A DNA stretch of 64,000 bases from Vibrio navarrensis (lineage in GTDB: Bacteria; Pseudomonadota; Gammaproteobacteria; Enterobacterales; Vibrionaceae): the NCBI RefSeq assembly GCF_015767675.1, contig NZ_CP065217.1:558001-622000 (forward strand), given 5' to 3'. Of this stretch, positions 34,130 through 42,637 are shown piece by piece (the first letter of the stretch is position 1; every line of letters begins with the position of its first letter). The notes beneath the pieces were generated by a model. That model was not told the DNA's origin. It saw only the letters and a program-made list of their open reading frames with translations, and made no database searches. A program made the position numbers and the translations under genes.

Positions 34130-35614
34130 TTACGCGGTTTCGGAAACCGCTTGTGGTTTTTCTTCATCCGCTAGCTCGCGCTCGCCTTTGCCTTTGGAGA
34201 TCTTGATCACGTAGCCCGTTACCACCAGCGAGAAGATAAGGCCAGCAATGGTGGAAATCTGCATTGGAAAACCAAAGCCCAGCGCGCTGTTGTTGAGGAT
34301 AAAGCTGACGCACACTGTGGTCATAAAGAAGGCCGGAACCGTGGTGATCCAGTGCAGCTTGTTGTGGCGTAGCAGGTAAGCCGACGCTGTCCACAGCATC
34401 ATCACTGCGGTCGTTTGGTTGGCAAAACCAAAGTAGCGCCAGATGATGCCAAAATCCACCTGAGTCAGAATCGCACCAAGGACGAACAGCGGAACGGCCA
34501 TCAGCAGGCGATTGCGCAGGGTTTTCTGCTCCATGTTGAAGTATTCCGCTAAGATCAAACGGCTGGAACGAAACGCCGTGTCACCCGAGGTGATTGGCAG
34601 AATCACCACACCTAGGAAGGCAATCACACCACCAAACACGCCAAGCAGGCCAAATGACGCACTGTAAACCACGTTGCCAGGGCCACCGTTTTTCACCGCT
34701 TCAGAAAGGGCGTCCAGTGAACCAAAGAAAGACAGAGCAATAGCACACCAGATAAGTGCAATGATGCCTTCACCGATCATCGCACCGTAGAAGACAAAGC
34801 GGCCATTTTTCTCATTTTCCATACAACGCGCCATCAGCGGTGATTGCGTGGCGTGGAAGCCTGAAATCGCACCGCAAGCGATGGTGATAAACAGCGCGGG
34901 CCAGAGCGGCATATCGTTCGGGTTGAGGTTGGAGAACATGTCAGTGACTTGGAAATCCCCCATCACTGTGTGTTCAGGCGAAAGGGCAATCGCGCTCATC
35001 AGGCCAACCGACATGAAGATCAGCAGCGCGCCGAACAGTGGGTAAAAGCGACCAATGATTTTGTCGACAGGCACGATCGTCGCGATGATGTAGTAAGCAA
35101 AAATGATCACCACCATGCTTGTCATGCTCACCGAGAAGCTGGTTTGGTCGTTGATCAGGTTAGTAATCATGCCCGCAGGCGCAGAGACAAACACCACACC
35201 GACCAGCAGCAATAAAACAATGGCAAAAATGTTCATGAAATGTTTCGCGCCATTGCCTAAGTAGCGGCCAGTGATGGTTGGCACAGAAGCGCCACCGTTA
35301 CGTACGGAAAGCATGCCAGAGAAGTAATCGTGCACCGCACCAGCAAAAATACAGCCGACCACAATCCACAACATGGCGGCTGGGCCGTAAAGAGCGCCCA
35401 TGATCGGGCCAAAAATCGGGCCGACACCGGCGATATTCAGCAGTTGCACCAAATACACTTTGGGCGTTGACATCGGCACGTAGTCGACGCCATCGGTTTT
35501 GGTGTGGGCTGGAGTTTGGCGATGTTCGTTGATACCAAATACTTTCTCAACGAAAGCGCCGTAGATGAAGTATCCGCCAATCAGGGCAGCGACACAGGAT
35601 AGAAACCACATCAT
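34130..35614 (-). CDS. cstA: CstA/BtsT family pyruvate/peptide transporter
   Basis: 494 residues, about 14-16 membrane helices. Family landmarks: LLNIAGVGPIFGPIMGA, HDYFSGMLSVRNGGASVP, SGDTAFRSSRLI and FANQTTAVMMLW. CstA was named for carbon starvation and relatives such as BtsT are pyruvate:H+ symporters. The ATG at 35614 was chosen (MMWFLSC, AAGGA upstream); the open frame reaches back to 35842 but that part is the regulatory region. Neighbouring btsSR and the upstream site array point to induction by pyruvate. Confidence 0.9.
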   Translation of the reverse strand: MMWFLSCVAALIGGYFIYGAFVEKVFGINEHRQTPAHTKTDGVDYVPMSTPKVYLVQLLNIAGVGPIFGPIMGALYGPAAMLWIVVGCIFAGAVHDYFSGMLSVRNGGASVPTITGRYLGNGAKHFMNIFAIVLLLLVGVVFVSAPAGMITNLINDQTSFSVSMTSMVVIIFAYYIIATIVPVDKIIGRFYPLFGALLIFMSVGLMSAIALSPEHTVMGDFQVTDMFSNLNPNDMPLWPALFITIACGAISGFHATQSPLMARCMENEKNGRFVFYGAMIGEGIIALIWCAIALSFFGSLDALSEAVKNGGPGNVVYSASFGLLGVFGGVIAFLGVVILPITSGDTAFRSSRLILAEYFNMEQKTLRNRLLMAVPLFVLGAILTQVDFGIIWRYFGFANQTTAVMMLWTASAYLLRHNKLHWITTVPAFFMTTVCVSFILNNSALGFGFPMQISTIAGLIFSLVVTGYVIKISKGKGERELADEEKPQAVSETA

Positions 35615-35693
35615 AGCAATTTGTCCTTGGATAATAGTTAAGCTCAAGGTGGAGAGTAAGTGACTCTCTGCCCAGTTGCACTGGCTTCTAACT

Positions 35694-35822
35694 TGAGTGG
35701 TCGCATAGCCAGACGAGTGGTCGCTATGGCGACTCAGTGGTTTCTCGTCTGCGTGAGCGGTCTGCTGACGGGGCGAGTGGTTTATTTGGCCCTTGATGCG
35801 GCGAGTGGGAGATTTAAGTGGT
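35694..35822 (-). promoter_or_regulatory. Array of BtsR-like binding sites upstream of cstA/btsT
   Basis: Eight-base sites of the form TGAGTGGT (ACCACTCA on the other strand) start at 35694, 35714, 35734, 35754 and 35774, exactly 20 bp apart, with further looser copies at 35802 and 35815. E. coli BtsR recognises paired direct repeats of ACC(G/A)CT(C/T)A, which these match or nearly match (35754 gives ACCGCTCA). They lie 80-210 bp upstream of the start codon. Confidence 0.75.
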
Positions 35823-35860
35823 AAGGTTATTGGATAAAACAATGAGTTAAGGAAAGAAAA

Positions 35861-36202
35861 ATGAAACAGAGCGCATTAGGCGTACTGCTGGTGGCCTTGG
35901 TCGGCTGCGCGTCGAGCACCGAGGAGTTGGCCAAAGCGGGCGAGTGGTATCAGGTCGGCTATCAAGATGGGGTGAATGGGCGTACCCAACGCAGCTTTAA
36001 AGCGCTCGCTGCACTGGGCGAGGTGAATAAAAGTGATTATGACCAAGGTTATCTGCAAGGCGTGGATGAATATTGCAACGCGGATTTTGCCTATCAAATT
36101 GGCCTGTCGGGCTCCTATTACGAAGGGGTGTGCGAAGGCACCGAACAGGCGCAGCGCTTTCGCATGGAGTGGCAACGTGGCTGGAATGAGTACCAGCAAT
36201 AA
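35861..36202 (+). CDS. DUF2799-type lipoprotein
   Basis: 113 residues with a lipoprotein signal peptide (MKQSALGVLLVALVGC, lipobox cysteine 16). The mature part is Tyr/Gly/Asp-rich (WYQVGYQDGVNGR, SDYDQGYLQGVDEYC, WQRGWNEYQQ), the pattern of DUF2799 envelope proteins. Function unknown. Divergent from cstA, so it shares the region with the BtsR-like sites. Confidence 0.8.
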   Translation: MKQSALGVLLVALVGCASSTEELAKAGEWYQVGYQDGVNGRTQRSFKALAALGEVNKSDYDQGYLQGVDEYCNADFAYQIGLSGSYYEGVCEGTEQAQRFRMEWQRGWNEYQQ

Positions 36203-36284
36203 ATCCGCCATTGGGTAGAAAAAATCATCGGGCGAGTGCAAATTTGCCACAATAGTGATCACTTTGCGCCCAAGGTCGGTGAAA

Positions 36285-36312
36285 CGTTTGTTCCTTGATC
36301 AAGGAACAAACG
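36285..36312. repeat. 28-bp perfect palindrome
   Basis: Two 14-bp arms (CGTTTGTTCCTTGA and its complement) with no loop, in the gap between the DUF2799 gene and anmK. A second hairpin, AAGTCACTT / AAGTGACTT, follows at 36338-36358. They could be terminators without a T run, or recognition sites. Confidence 0.6.
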
Positions 36313-36386
36313 GCTGAAAACAAAGCTAGCGAGAGAAAAGTCACTTAAAAAGTGACTTAGAGAAAAGTCAGCAGAAGAAAAGCTCA

Positions 36387-36420
36387 GACAAAAAGGTGGC
36401 AGCTAAATCGGCCACCTTGC
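36387..36420 (-). terminator. Terminator of anmK
   Basis: AAGGTGGC / GCCACCTT hairpin; on the minus strand the stem runs into TTTTTGTC. Confidence 0.75.
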
Positions 36421-36432
36421 TCTTTTCTGCTG

Positions 36433-37545
36433 TTACGCTTTTGGATAAAGCACGCCAAGGCAAGCAAGGCGGCTTGCGCCTGTCACCTCAGGCAGATTAC
36501 TTGGCAGGCGATGCACGTGGCGATACGCCAGCCAAGCAAACGCCATTGCTTCCATGTTATCGCCATCGACGCCTTTCTCGCTCGTCGTCGCGACTTGCCA
36601 CAGTGGCAAGCGCTGCGCTAAGCGCTGCATCAACAGCGGATTACGCGCCCCGCCGCCACACACCAGCAGTTGCGGGTTCGCTCCGAAGGCATGTTTTTCG
36701 ACTTCGTTGGCGATGGTCAGCGCCGAGTACTCGCACAAGGTGCGCTGCACATCTTCGACTGAGTAGTCATGAGTGCCAAGCATCTCATCCAGCCATTCGC
36801 TATTAAACAGCTCGCGCCCGGTACTTTTGGGGGGCAGCTTGGTCAAATAAGGCTCTTGTAACAGACGCGCCAGCAAGTTGCGATCCACTTCTCCTTGGCA
36901 GGCGAGTCGCGCGTCTTGGTCATAGCTTCGCTGCGTGTGCCGTTCACACCACGCATCCATCAGCATGTTGCCGGGGCCAGTATCATACCCGGTGACCCTT
37001 TGTTTTGGATGAAGCACGGAGATGTTGGCGATTCCGCCGATGTTCAACACCACGGTGGTTGAGTCCTGCATGGCAAATATGGCTTGGTGAAATGCCGGTA
37101 CTAACGGCGCACCCTGACCACCTAAAGCGATGTCTTTGCGGCGAAAATCCGCCACGGTGTCAATCTCAGTGCGCACCGCGATAATATTGGCATCGCCCAG
37201 TTGAGTGGTAAACGGAGATGGCCCGGTTGGTTGGTGAAAAACAGTTTGTCCATGATTGCCAATCGCGCTCACTTGGCTGGCTTGTATGCCCGTTTTGTTC
37301 AGAAGTGCGAGTACGGCGTCGGCAAACAGGTGGCCGAGTTGGTGGTCGAGCTCACCCAGAGTGCGCAAATCGGTACTTTGCCCAGTACAGACAGAAAGCA
37401 GTTGCTGCTTTAATGACGTTGGCAGTGGATGATCGTGGTGCGCGAGCAAGCGCACTTGCCCTTGGTTGATTTCAACCAGCGCAGTGTCGACGCCATCCAT
37501 GCTGGTGCCCGACATCACACCGATATACAGCTCTTTCTCTTGCAT
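36433..37545 (-). CDS. anmK: Anhydro-N-acetylmuramic acid kinase
   Basis: 370 residues. ATP-binding signature GVMSGTSMDGVDTALVE at the start, plus GNHGQTVFHQP and VLNIGGIANISVL. It phosphorylates and opens 1,6-anhydroMurNAc during cell wall recycling. Divergent from nagZ, which acts earlier in the same pathway. Confidence 0.96.
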   Translation of the reverse strand: MQEKELYIGVMSGTSMDGVDTALVEINQGQVRLLAHHDHPLPTSLKQQLLSVCTGQSTDLRTLGELDHQLGHLFADAVLALLNKTGIQASQVSAIGNHGQTVFHQPTGPSPFTTQLGDANIIAVRTEIDTVADFRRKDIALGGQGAPLVPAFHQAIFAMQDSTTVVLNIGGIANISVLHPKQRVTGYDTGPGNMLMDAWCERHTQRSYDQDARLACQGEVDRNLLARLLQEPYLTKLPPKSTGRELFNSEWLDEMLGTHDYSVEDVQRTLCEYSALTIANEVEKHAFGANPQLLVCGGGARNPLLMQRLAQRLPLWQVATTSEKGVDGDNMEAMAFAWLAYRHVHRLPSNLPEVTGASRLACLGVLYPKA

Positions 37546-37650
37546 CCTGATTTCCCCGCCGTTTTTTCCTCATGCAAAGCATTGTAATGCAAATTCATTC
37601 GGAATAACCTCATTTAGTTTTAACCAATATCAGCTGTTTGGAGAGAGAAA

Positions 37651-38634
37651 ATGGGACCGTTATGGGTGGATGTCGCAGGTTACGAACTGGATGCAGAAGA
37701 TAAAGAAGTTCTTGCTCATCCGGCTGTTGGTGGCTTGATTCTGTTTACGCGCAATTATCACGACAGTCAGCAACTGCAAGCCTTAGTGGCGTCGATTCGC
37801 CGTACAGTCAAGCGCCCGTTTCTGATTGGCGTCGACCAAGAAGGTGGACGAGTACAGCGTTTTCGCGAAGGTTTCTCACTCATTCCTGCTGCGGCTGAAT
37901 ACGCCAAGCATGCGCAAGGGGAAGCCCTCGCGCGCATGGGCGGTTGGCTGATGGCGGCCGAGCTGATTGCGCACGATATCGACCTCAGTTTTGCCCCAGT
38001 GCTGGATAAAGGCTTTGCCTGCAAAGCGATTGGTAATCGGGCCTTTGGTGAAGAGACACACACCATCTTGCGCCACAGCAGCGCTTATATGCAAGGGATG
38101 CGCAGTATCGGGATGGCGACCACAGGTAAGCACTTCCCCGGTCACGGTGGCGTGATTGCCGATTCGCACTTAGAGACACCGATTGATGAGCGCGATGACC
38201 TATGGCAAGAGGACATGGCGATTTTCAAAGCGCAAATTGAGGCAGGAATGTTGGATGCCATGATGCCCGCGCACGTTATCTATCCCCACTATGACTCCCA
38301 GCCTGCCAGCGGTTCATCATATTGGTTAAAACAGGTACTTCGCCAAGAATTAGGCTTTAAAGGGCTGATTTTCTCTGATGATCTTACTATGGAAGGCGCG
38401 GCTGTGATGGGAGGCCCTGCAGAGCGGGCCAAGCAAGCGTTACACGCCGGATGTGACATGCTGCTGATGTGCAATAAACGTGACGCGCAAGTCGCAGCGC
38501 TGGATAGTTTGCCTATCACTTCCGTGCCTAGCGCGGTAGCACTGTTGAAGAAGCGGAGCTTTAGCTTAGATGAGTTGACACGCTCTCAAGAGTGGAAAAC
38601 GGCCCGTGATACCTTGCAGCGTTTGTTGCCATAA
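37651..38634 (+). CDS. nagZ: Beta-N-acetylhexosaminidase NagZ
   Basis: 327 residues, GH3 family. It shows [12 protein letters not shown], the GH3 NagZ loop [15 protein letters not shown] (catalytic Asp/His pair) and [10 protein letters not shown] (nucleophile Asp region). Releases GlcNAc from recycled muropeptides in the cytoplasm. Confidence 0.96.
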   Translation: MGPLWVDVAGYELDAEDKEVLAHPAVGGLILFTRNYHDSQQLQALVASIRRTVKRPFLIGVDQEGGRVQRFREGFSLIPAAAEYAKHAQGEALARMGGWLMAAELIAHDIDLSFAPVLDKGFACKAIGNRAFGEETHTILRHSSAYMQGMRSIGMATTGKHFPGHGGVIADSHLETPIDERDDLWQEDMAIFKAQIEAGMLDAMMPAHVIYPHYDSQPASGSSYWLKQVLRQELGFKGLIFSDDLTMEGAAVMGGPAERAKQALHAGCDMLLMCNKRDAQVAALDSLPITSVPSAVALLKKRSFSLDELTRSQEWKTARDTLQRLLP

Positions 38635-38692
38635 AAGTGAGAAAAGAAGCGCTTAAGCGATGAATTCTCATCAATACGCATTTTATCTTTGG

Positions 38693-38710
38693 TGTAATTT
38701 AAAATTTACA
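38693..38710 (+). promoter_or_regulatory. TyrR box upstream of aroF-tyrA
   Basis: TGTAATTTAAAATTTACA fits the TyrR consensus TGTAAA-N6-TTTACA with one mismatch. It lies 120 bp before aroF, whose E. coli counterpart is repressed by TyrR with tyrosine. Confidence 0.82.
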
Positions 38711-38829
38711 CTAAATGTTTTTTTATCTTTACGGTTGATTTTCTTTTCCAGCCTGTTATTTTGTCATCAAGGTTGATTGAGCTGCCTTATGGATTTGAAT
38801 TGTAAAAAATAATATACAGGTTGAGAGTT

Positions 38830-39900
38830 ATGCGTAAAAGTGAGTTGAGTAATATTAATATCAGTGATGAACAGATTCTGATCACGCCCGATCAGTTAAA
38901 AGCCAAGTTGCCTCTCAGTGACAAAGCGCGTGGCTTTATTCAGCAATCACGCAATACCATCGCGAACATTATCCATAAGCAAGATCACCGCTTGCTGGTG
39001 GTTTGCGGCCCTTGCTCAATTCACGACCTTGCTGCGGCGAAGGATTATGCACGTCGATTAAAAGCACTCTCACAACAACTTGATGATCAACTGTATATTG
39101 TTATGCGTGTTTACTTTGAAAAGCCGCGCACCACTGTGGGTTGGAAAGGATTGATTAACGATCCTCATCTGGATGGTAGCTTCGACATTGAACACGGCCT
39201 GCATGTCGGCCGTCAGCTTCTAGTGGAATTGGCTGAAATGGAGATCCCGCTCGCGACCGAAGCGCTCGACCCTATTAGCCCGCAGTACCTTGCAGATACT
39301 TTCAGTTGGGCCGCGATTGGTGCGCGAACCACGGAATCGCAAACACACCGAGAAATGGCGAGTGGCCTTTCGATGCCAATTGGTTTCAAAAACGGCACCG
39401 ATGGCAGTTTGTCTACGGCAATTAATGCGATGCAAGCGGCTTCGTCAAGTCACCGTTTCATGGGGATCAACAGCGAAGGTCAGGTGGCACTTCTGACTAC
39501 GCAAGGCAACCCAAATGGTCACGTGATTTTACGTGGCGGTAAGCAGACCAATTACGATTCAGTGTCCGTGGCTGAGTGTGAGCAAGAGATGGCGAAAATG
39601 GGCTTGGATGCGTCATTGATGGTCGATTGTAGTCACGCCAACTCACGTAAAGATTACCGTCGTCAGCCTTTGGTCGCGGAAGATGTGATTCATCAGATCC
39701 GCGAAGGCAACAAATCAATTATTGGTTTGATGATTGAAAGCCATATTAACGCAGGCAATCAATCGTCGGAATTGCCACTGAGTGAAATGCAATACGGGGT
39801 TTCTATCACCGACGCCTGTATTGATTGGGATACCACAGAGGCACTGCTGCGCAAAGCGCACAAAGAGCTAGTGCCATTTTTACAACAACGTCTGAAGTAA
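38830..39900 (+). CDS. aroF: DAHP synthase, tyrosine-sensitive type
   Basis: 356 residues, identical in length to E. coli AroF and closely alignable (LLVVCGPCSIHD, VYFEKPRTTVGWKGLINDPH, IGARTTESQTHREMASGLSM, DCSHANSRKDYRRQP). First step of aromatic amino acid synthesis. ATG at 38830 was taken; a TTG at 38821 also opens the frame. Operon with tyrA (18-bp gap) and a TyrR box upstream support the tyrosine-regulated isozyme. Confidence 0.95.
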   Translation: MRKSELSNINISDEQILITPDQLKAKLPLSDKARGFIQQSRNTIANIIHKQDHRLLVVCGPCSIHDLAAAKDYARRLKALSQQLDDQLYIVMRVYFEKPRTTVGWKGLINDPHLDGSFDIEHGLHVGRQLLVELAEMEIPLATEALDPISPQYLADTFSWAAIGARTTESQTHREMASGLSMPIGFKNGTDGSLSTAINAMQAASSSHRFMGINSEGQVALLTTQGNPNGHVILRGGKQTNYDSVSVAECEQEMAKMGLDASLMVDCSHANSRKDYRRQPLVAEDVIHQIREGNKSIIGLMIESHINAGNQSSELPLSEMQYGVSITDACIDWDTTEALLRKAHKELVPFLQQRLK

Positions 39901-39918
39901 CAGTAAACAAGGGATATC

Positions 39919-41046
39919 ATGGCTGTTGAACTCAACGCATTGCGCGATCAAATTGATGCCGTCGACAAACAAATGCTGGAACTGCTCGCACAGCGTCTCG
40001 CTTTGGTGGAAAAGGTGGGAGAAGTGAAAAGCCAGCACGGCTTGCCCATCTATGCCCCCGATCGAGAGGCGGCCATGCTGGCATCACGCAGAGCAGAAGC
40101 TCAGGCGATGGGCATCCCCCCGCAGTTGATTGAAGATATTTTGCGTCGTGTGATGCGCGAGTCCTACGCCAGTGAAAAAGATTCCGGTTTCAAGTGTCTC
40201 AATCCAGAACTGCGCTCGGTGGTGATCATTGGTGGTCATGGCCAATTGGGCGGGTTGTTTGCGCGCATGTTCCGTTTGTCTGGTTACAGCGTAAAAGTGT
40301 TGGGTAGCCAAGATTGGCCACATGCCGATGAGATCCTTGATGGTGCGGGCTTAGTGGTTGTCACTGTGCCGATTCATTTAACCCAAGGTGTGATCGATAA
40401 GTTAGGGAATCTGCCGCAAGACTGCATTTTGTGCGACCTGACCTCCATCAAAGCCAAGCCGTTGCAGGCGATGCTCAAAGTGCATCGCGGGCCAGTTGTC
40501 GGCTTACACCCGATGTTTGGCCCGGATGTACCGAGCTTGGCCAAGCAGGTGATTGTCTGCTGCGATGGTCGAGACAGCGAAGCCTATCAGTGGCTATTGC
40601 AACAGTTTGTTATTTGGGGAGCGAGCGTGTGTCAAATCGATGCAGCGGAGCATGATCATGGCATGACGTTGATCCAAGCGCTACGCCACTTTACCTCGTT
40701 CGCTTACGGGATGCATTTGAGCAAAGAGAATCCGAGTCTAGACAAGTTGATGAAACTCAGCTCGCCGATTTATCGTTTAGAGCTGGCGATGGTCGGAAGG
40801 CTTTTTGCCCAGGATCCGAATCTGTACGGCGACATCATTCTCTCTTCCGAAGAGAATATTGAGATGATCAAACGTTTCCATCAACGCTTTGGTGACGCGC
40901 TTGCTCTGCTTGAGCAGCATGATAAAAGCAGTTTTGTTGAGAGCTTCAAACAGGTCAGTCAGTGGTTTGGCAGCTATTCGCAGCAATTTATGGCCGAGAG
41001 CCAAAACTTGCTTAAACAAGCGAATGACAACATTCATCGTGGATGA
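39919..41046 (+). CDS. tyrA: Chorismate mutase / prephenate dehydrogenase
   Basis: 375 residues. AroQ-type chorismate mutase at ~1-90 ([20 protein letters not shown]), then an NAD-binding dehydrogenase ([30 protein letters not shown]). Makes 4-hydroxyphenylpyruvate for tyrosine. Second gene of aroF-tyrA. Confidence 0.96.
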   Translation: MAVELNALRDQIDAVDKQMLELLAQRLALVEKVGEVKSQHGLPIYAPDREAAMLASRRAEAQAMGIPPQLIEDILRRVMRESYASEKDSGFKCLNPELRSVVIIGGHGQLGGLFARMFRLSGYSVKVLGSQDWPHADEILDGAGLVVVTVPIHLTQGVIDKLGNLPQDCILCDLTSIKAKPLQAMLKVHRGPVVGLHPMFGPDVPSLAKQVIVCCDGRDSEAYQWLLQQFVIWGASVCQIDAAEHDHGMTLIQALRHFTSFAYGMHLSKENPSLDKLMKLSSPIYRLELAMVGRLFAQDPNLYGDIILSSEENIEMIKRFHQRFGDALALLEQHDKSSFVESFKQVSQWFGSYSQQFMAESQNLLKQANDNIHRG

Positions 41047-41072
41047 GGCCGTTGCCTACGTGACACAAAACG

Positions 41073-41099
41073 AAAAGAGCAGCGCGAAGCTGCTCTTTT
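41073..41099. terminator. Bidirectional terminator tyrA / M23 peptidase
   Basis: AAAAGAGCAGC / GCTGCTCTTTT stem with a 5-nt loop between convergent genes. Confidence 0.88.
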
Positions 41100-41115
41100 G
41101 CTATCTGCGGCCTGC

Positions 41116-42120
41116 TCAGTTGGTTTGCAGCGGCTCTACACTGGGCGTTTCTTCGCTGGCAACCGTCTCCATGCTCGCATCGCGATACGGTGAATTGGTC
41201 AGATTGACTTGCAGGCGCACCACGCTGCTGATCATCTCCACCAAAGGGGCCCACTTAACCGTTTTCTCTTTTTCAAACAGATGGTTGAAGTTTTCTGGTG
41301 TCCAATCCATCAAGTATTGCGGGTTGAGTGCCCGACCAAGAAAACGCACTTCGTAATGCAGATGAGGCCCCGTTGAATTGCCAGAGTTTCCACAGGTGGC
41401 AATCACATCGCCTTTACTGACGAACTGGCCACTTTTCACTTTGAAATGCTGCAAATGCGCATACGAACTCATAAAACCAAAAGAGTGACGCATGGTCAGG
41501 AAGTTACCAAAACCGTTTTTACTCGGGCGCACCGTTTCTACCACACCATCAGCCGGCGCGACGATCTCTTCGCCGCGTTTACAGGTGAGATCAATCCCCG
41601 TGTGTGTGTGGCGTTTTCCGGTGATCGGGTTAGTGCGGCGACCGAAAGAGGAGGAGATCCGCTGGTAAGCCATCGGCGTATCATTCGGCAATAGGCGGAA
41701 CATGGTCGCGCGCACCGCTGAGTCGACCGCCGCGGCATCGATGCGGTTCTCGAGATTGGCCTCGTCAATCAGCAGTTCTTCGTCGGCAAGGCCGAGCACG
41801 GATTCCACATCAAAGACACGTTTGCCAAGTAATTGGATTTGATTGCTTTTCTCGGTCAATGATTGAGAAAGCGAGTGGTTTACATCCAACTGCTCTTGAT
41901 ATTCCATCTCTAACTGCTGCTTTTCAGCAGTGAGATGAGCGATTTGTGACTGCAGAGACTGCGATTCACCGCTTTGCTTTTGGTACAAATACCAACCGCC
42001 ACCCAGTGAGATCGGTAAGGCGGTCAGGGAAAGCAAAATGGTAAAGACAGTGCCTTTAGCCAAATAAAAAAACTGATCCCCATTTTGAGTGGGGATCTGC
42101 ATGGTAATTTTCTTGGACAT
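41116..42120 (-). CDS. M23 family metallopeptidase (membrane-anchored cell wall hydrolase-like)
   Basis: 334 residues. One N-terminal membrane helix (~27-48), a coiled coil (~50-110, QSQIAHLTAEKQQLEMEYQE) and a C-terminal LytM/M23 domain. The zinc ligands are visible: HTHTGIDL (HxxxD) and GPHLHYEVRF (HxH). The active site looks intact, so it is probably a DD-endopeptidase rather than an EnvC/NlpD-type activator. The tail after ~285 is low in conservation. Confidence 0.9.
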   Translation of the reverse strand: MSKKITMQIPTQNGDQFFYLAKGTVFTILLSLTALPISLGGGWYLYQKQSGESQSLQSQIAHLTAEKQQLEMEYQEQLDVNHSLSQSLTEKSNQIQLLGKRVFDVESVLGLADEELLIDEANLENRIDAAAVDSAVRATMFRLLPNDTPMAYQRISSSFGRRTNPITGKRHTHTGIDLTCKRGEEIVAPADGVVETVRPSKNGFGNFLTMRHSFGFMSSYAHLQHFKVKSGQFVSKGDVIATCGNSGNSTGPHLHYEVRFLGRALNPQYLMDWTPENFNHLFEKEKTVKWAPLVEMISSVVRLQVNLTNSPYRDASMETVASEETPSVEPLQTN

Positions 42121-42147
42121 CGTTACTTCGACTTATCGAGCAGACAA

Positions 42148-42522
42148 TTAGTCTTCAAGCTCACCGAGATCAGAGAGAAATTCTATTTCTCTGTGCAGGA
42201 GAGCATCATCACCGACATTGAGTTCAACCAAGCGTTTCAAATGGCTGATACTTTCGATATCAATGTGATTAATTTTAAGCCTAATCGTCTGTTGATCAAA
42301 GCCTACTACCGCTGCTTCGAGACTAATATCAATATCACTATCTGAAAGTGTGAAGTACACCAACACCAGATCGTCGTGGTTTAACTTGTGAATTGAGTCT
42401 GTTCGCAGTAACAACCCGTGCAATGAGAGATCCTGAATGGTGGTGTCTAGCACCAGATCACCTTGCACCAGACGTGCTGGAACTTGATAGATAATTCGGG
42501 AAAATCGACGTCGTTCAGCCAT
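42148..42522 (-). CDS. PilZ domain protein (putative c-di-GMP receptor)
   Basis: 124 residues from MAERRRFSR; GAGAG lies 5 bp before this ATG. The PilZ motifs are present: RRRFSR (RxxxR) at the N-terminus and DLSLHGLLL (D/NxSxxG) at ~35. These bind cyclic di-GMP. Its partner process is unknown. It follows ettA on the same strand. Confidence 0.88.
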   Translation of the reverse strand: MAERRRFSRIIYQVPARLVQGDLVLDTTIQDLSLHGLLLRTDSIHKLNHDDLVLVYFTLSDSDIDISLEAAVVGFDQQTIRLKINHIDIESISHLKRLVELNVGDDALLHREIEFLSDLGELED

Positions 42523-42637
42523 GTTTACTCTCTCAATTGACGATTTAGGGTTGCTTGGCAACAGGAAACATAAGACCGTATTTGCAATAAAGGCCGCTAT
42601 ATTAGCGGCCCTTGCACAAATTTCAAGCAGTAATGCG

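Noticed and set aside
35615..35842. 76-residue N-terminal extension of the CstA/BtsT protein
   Set aside because: The frame is open but the region holds the BtsR-like site array, and the family starts at MMWFLSC with its own ribosome site.
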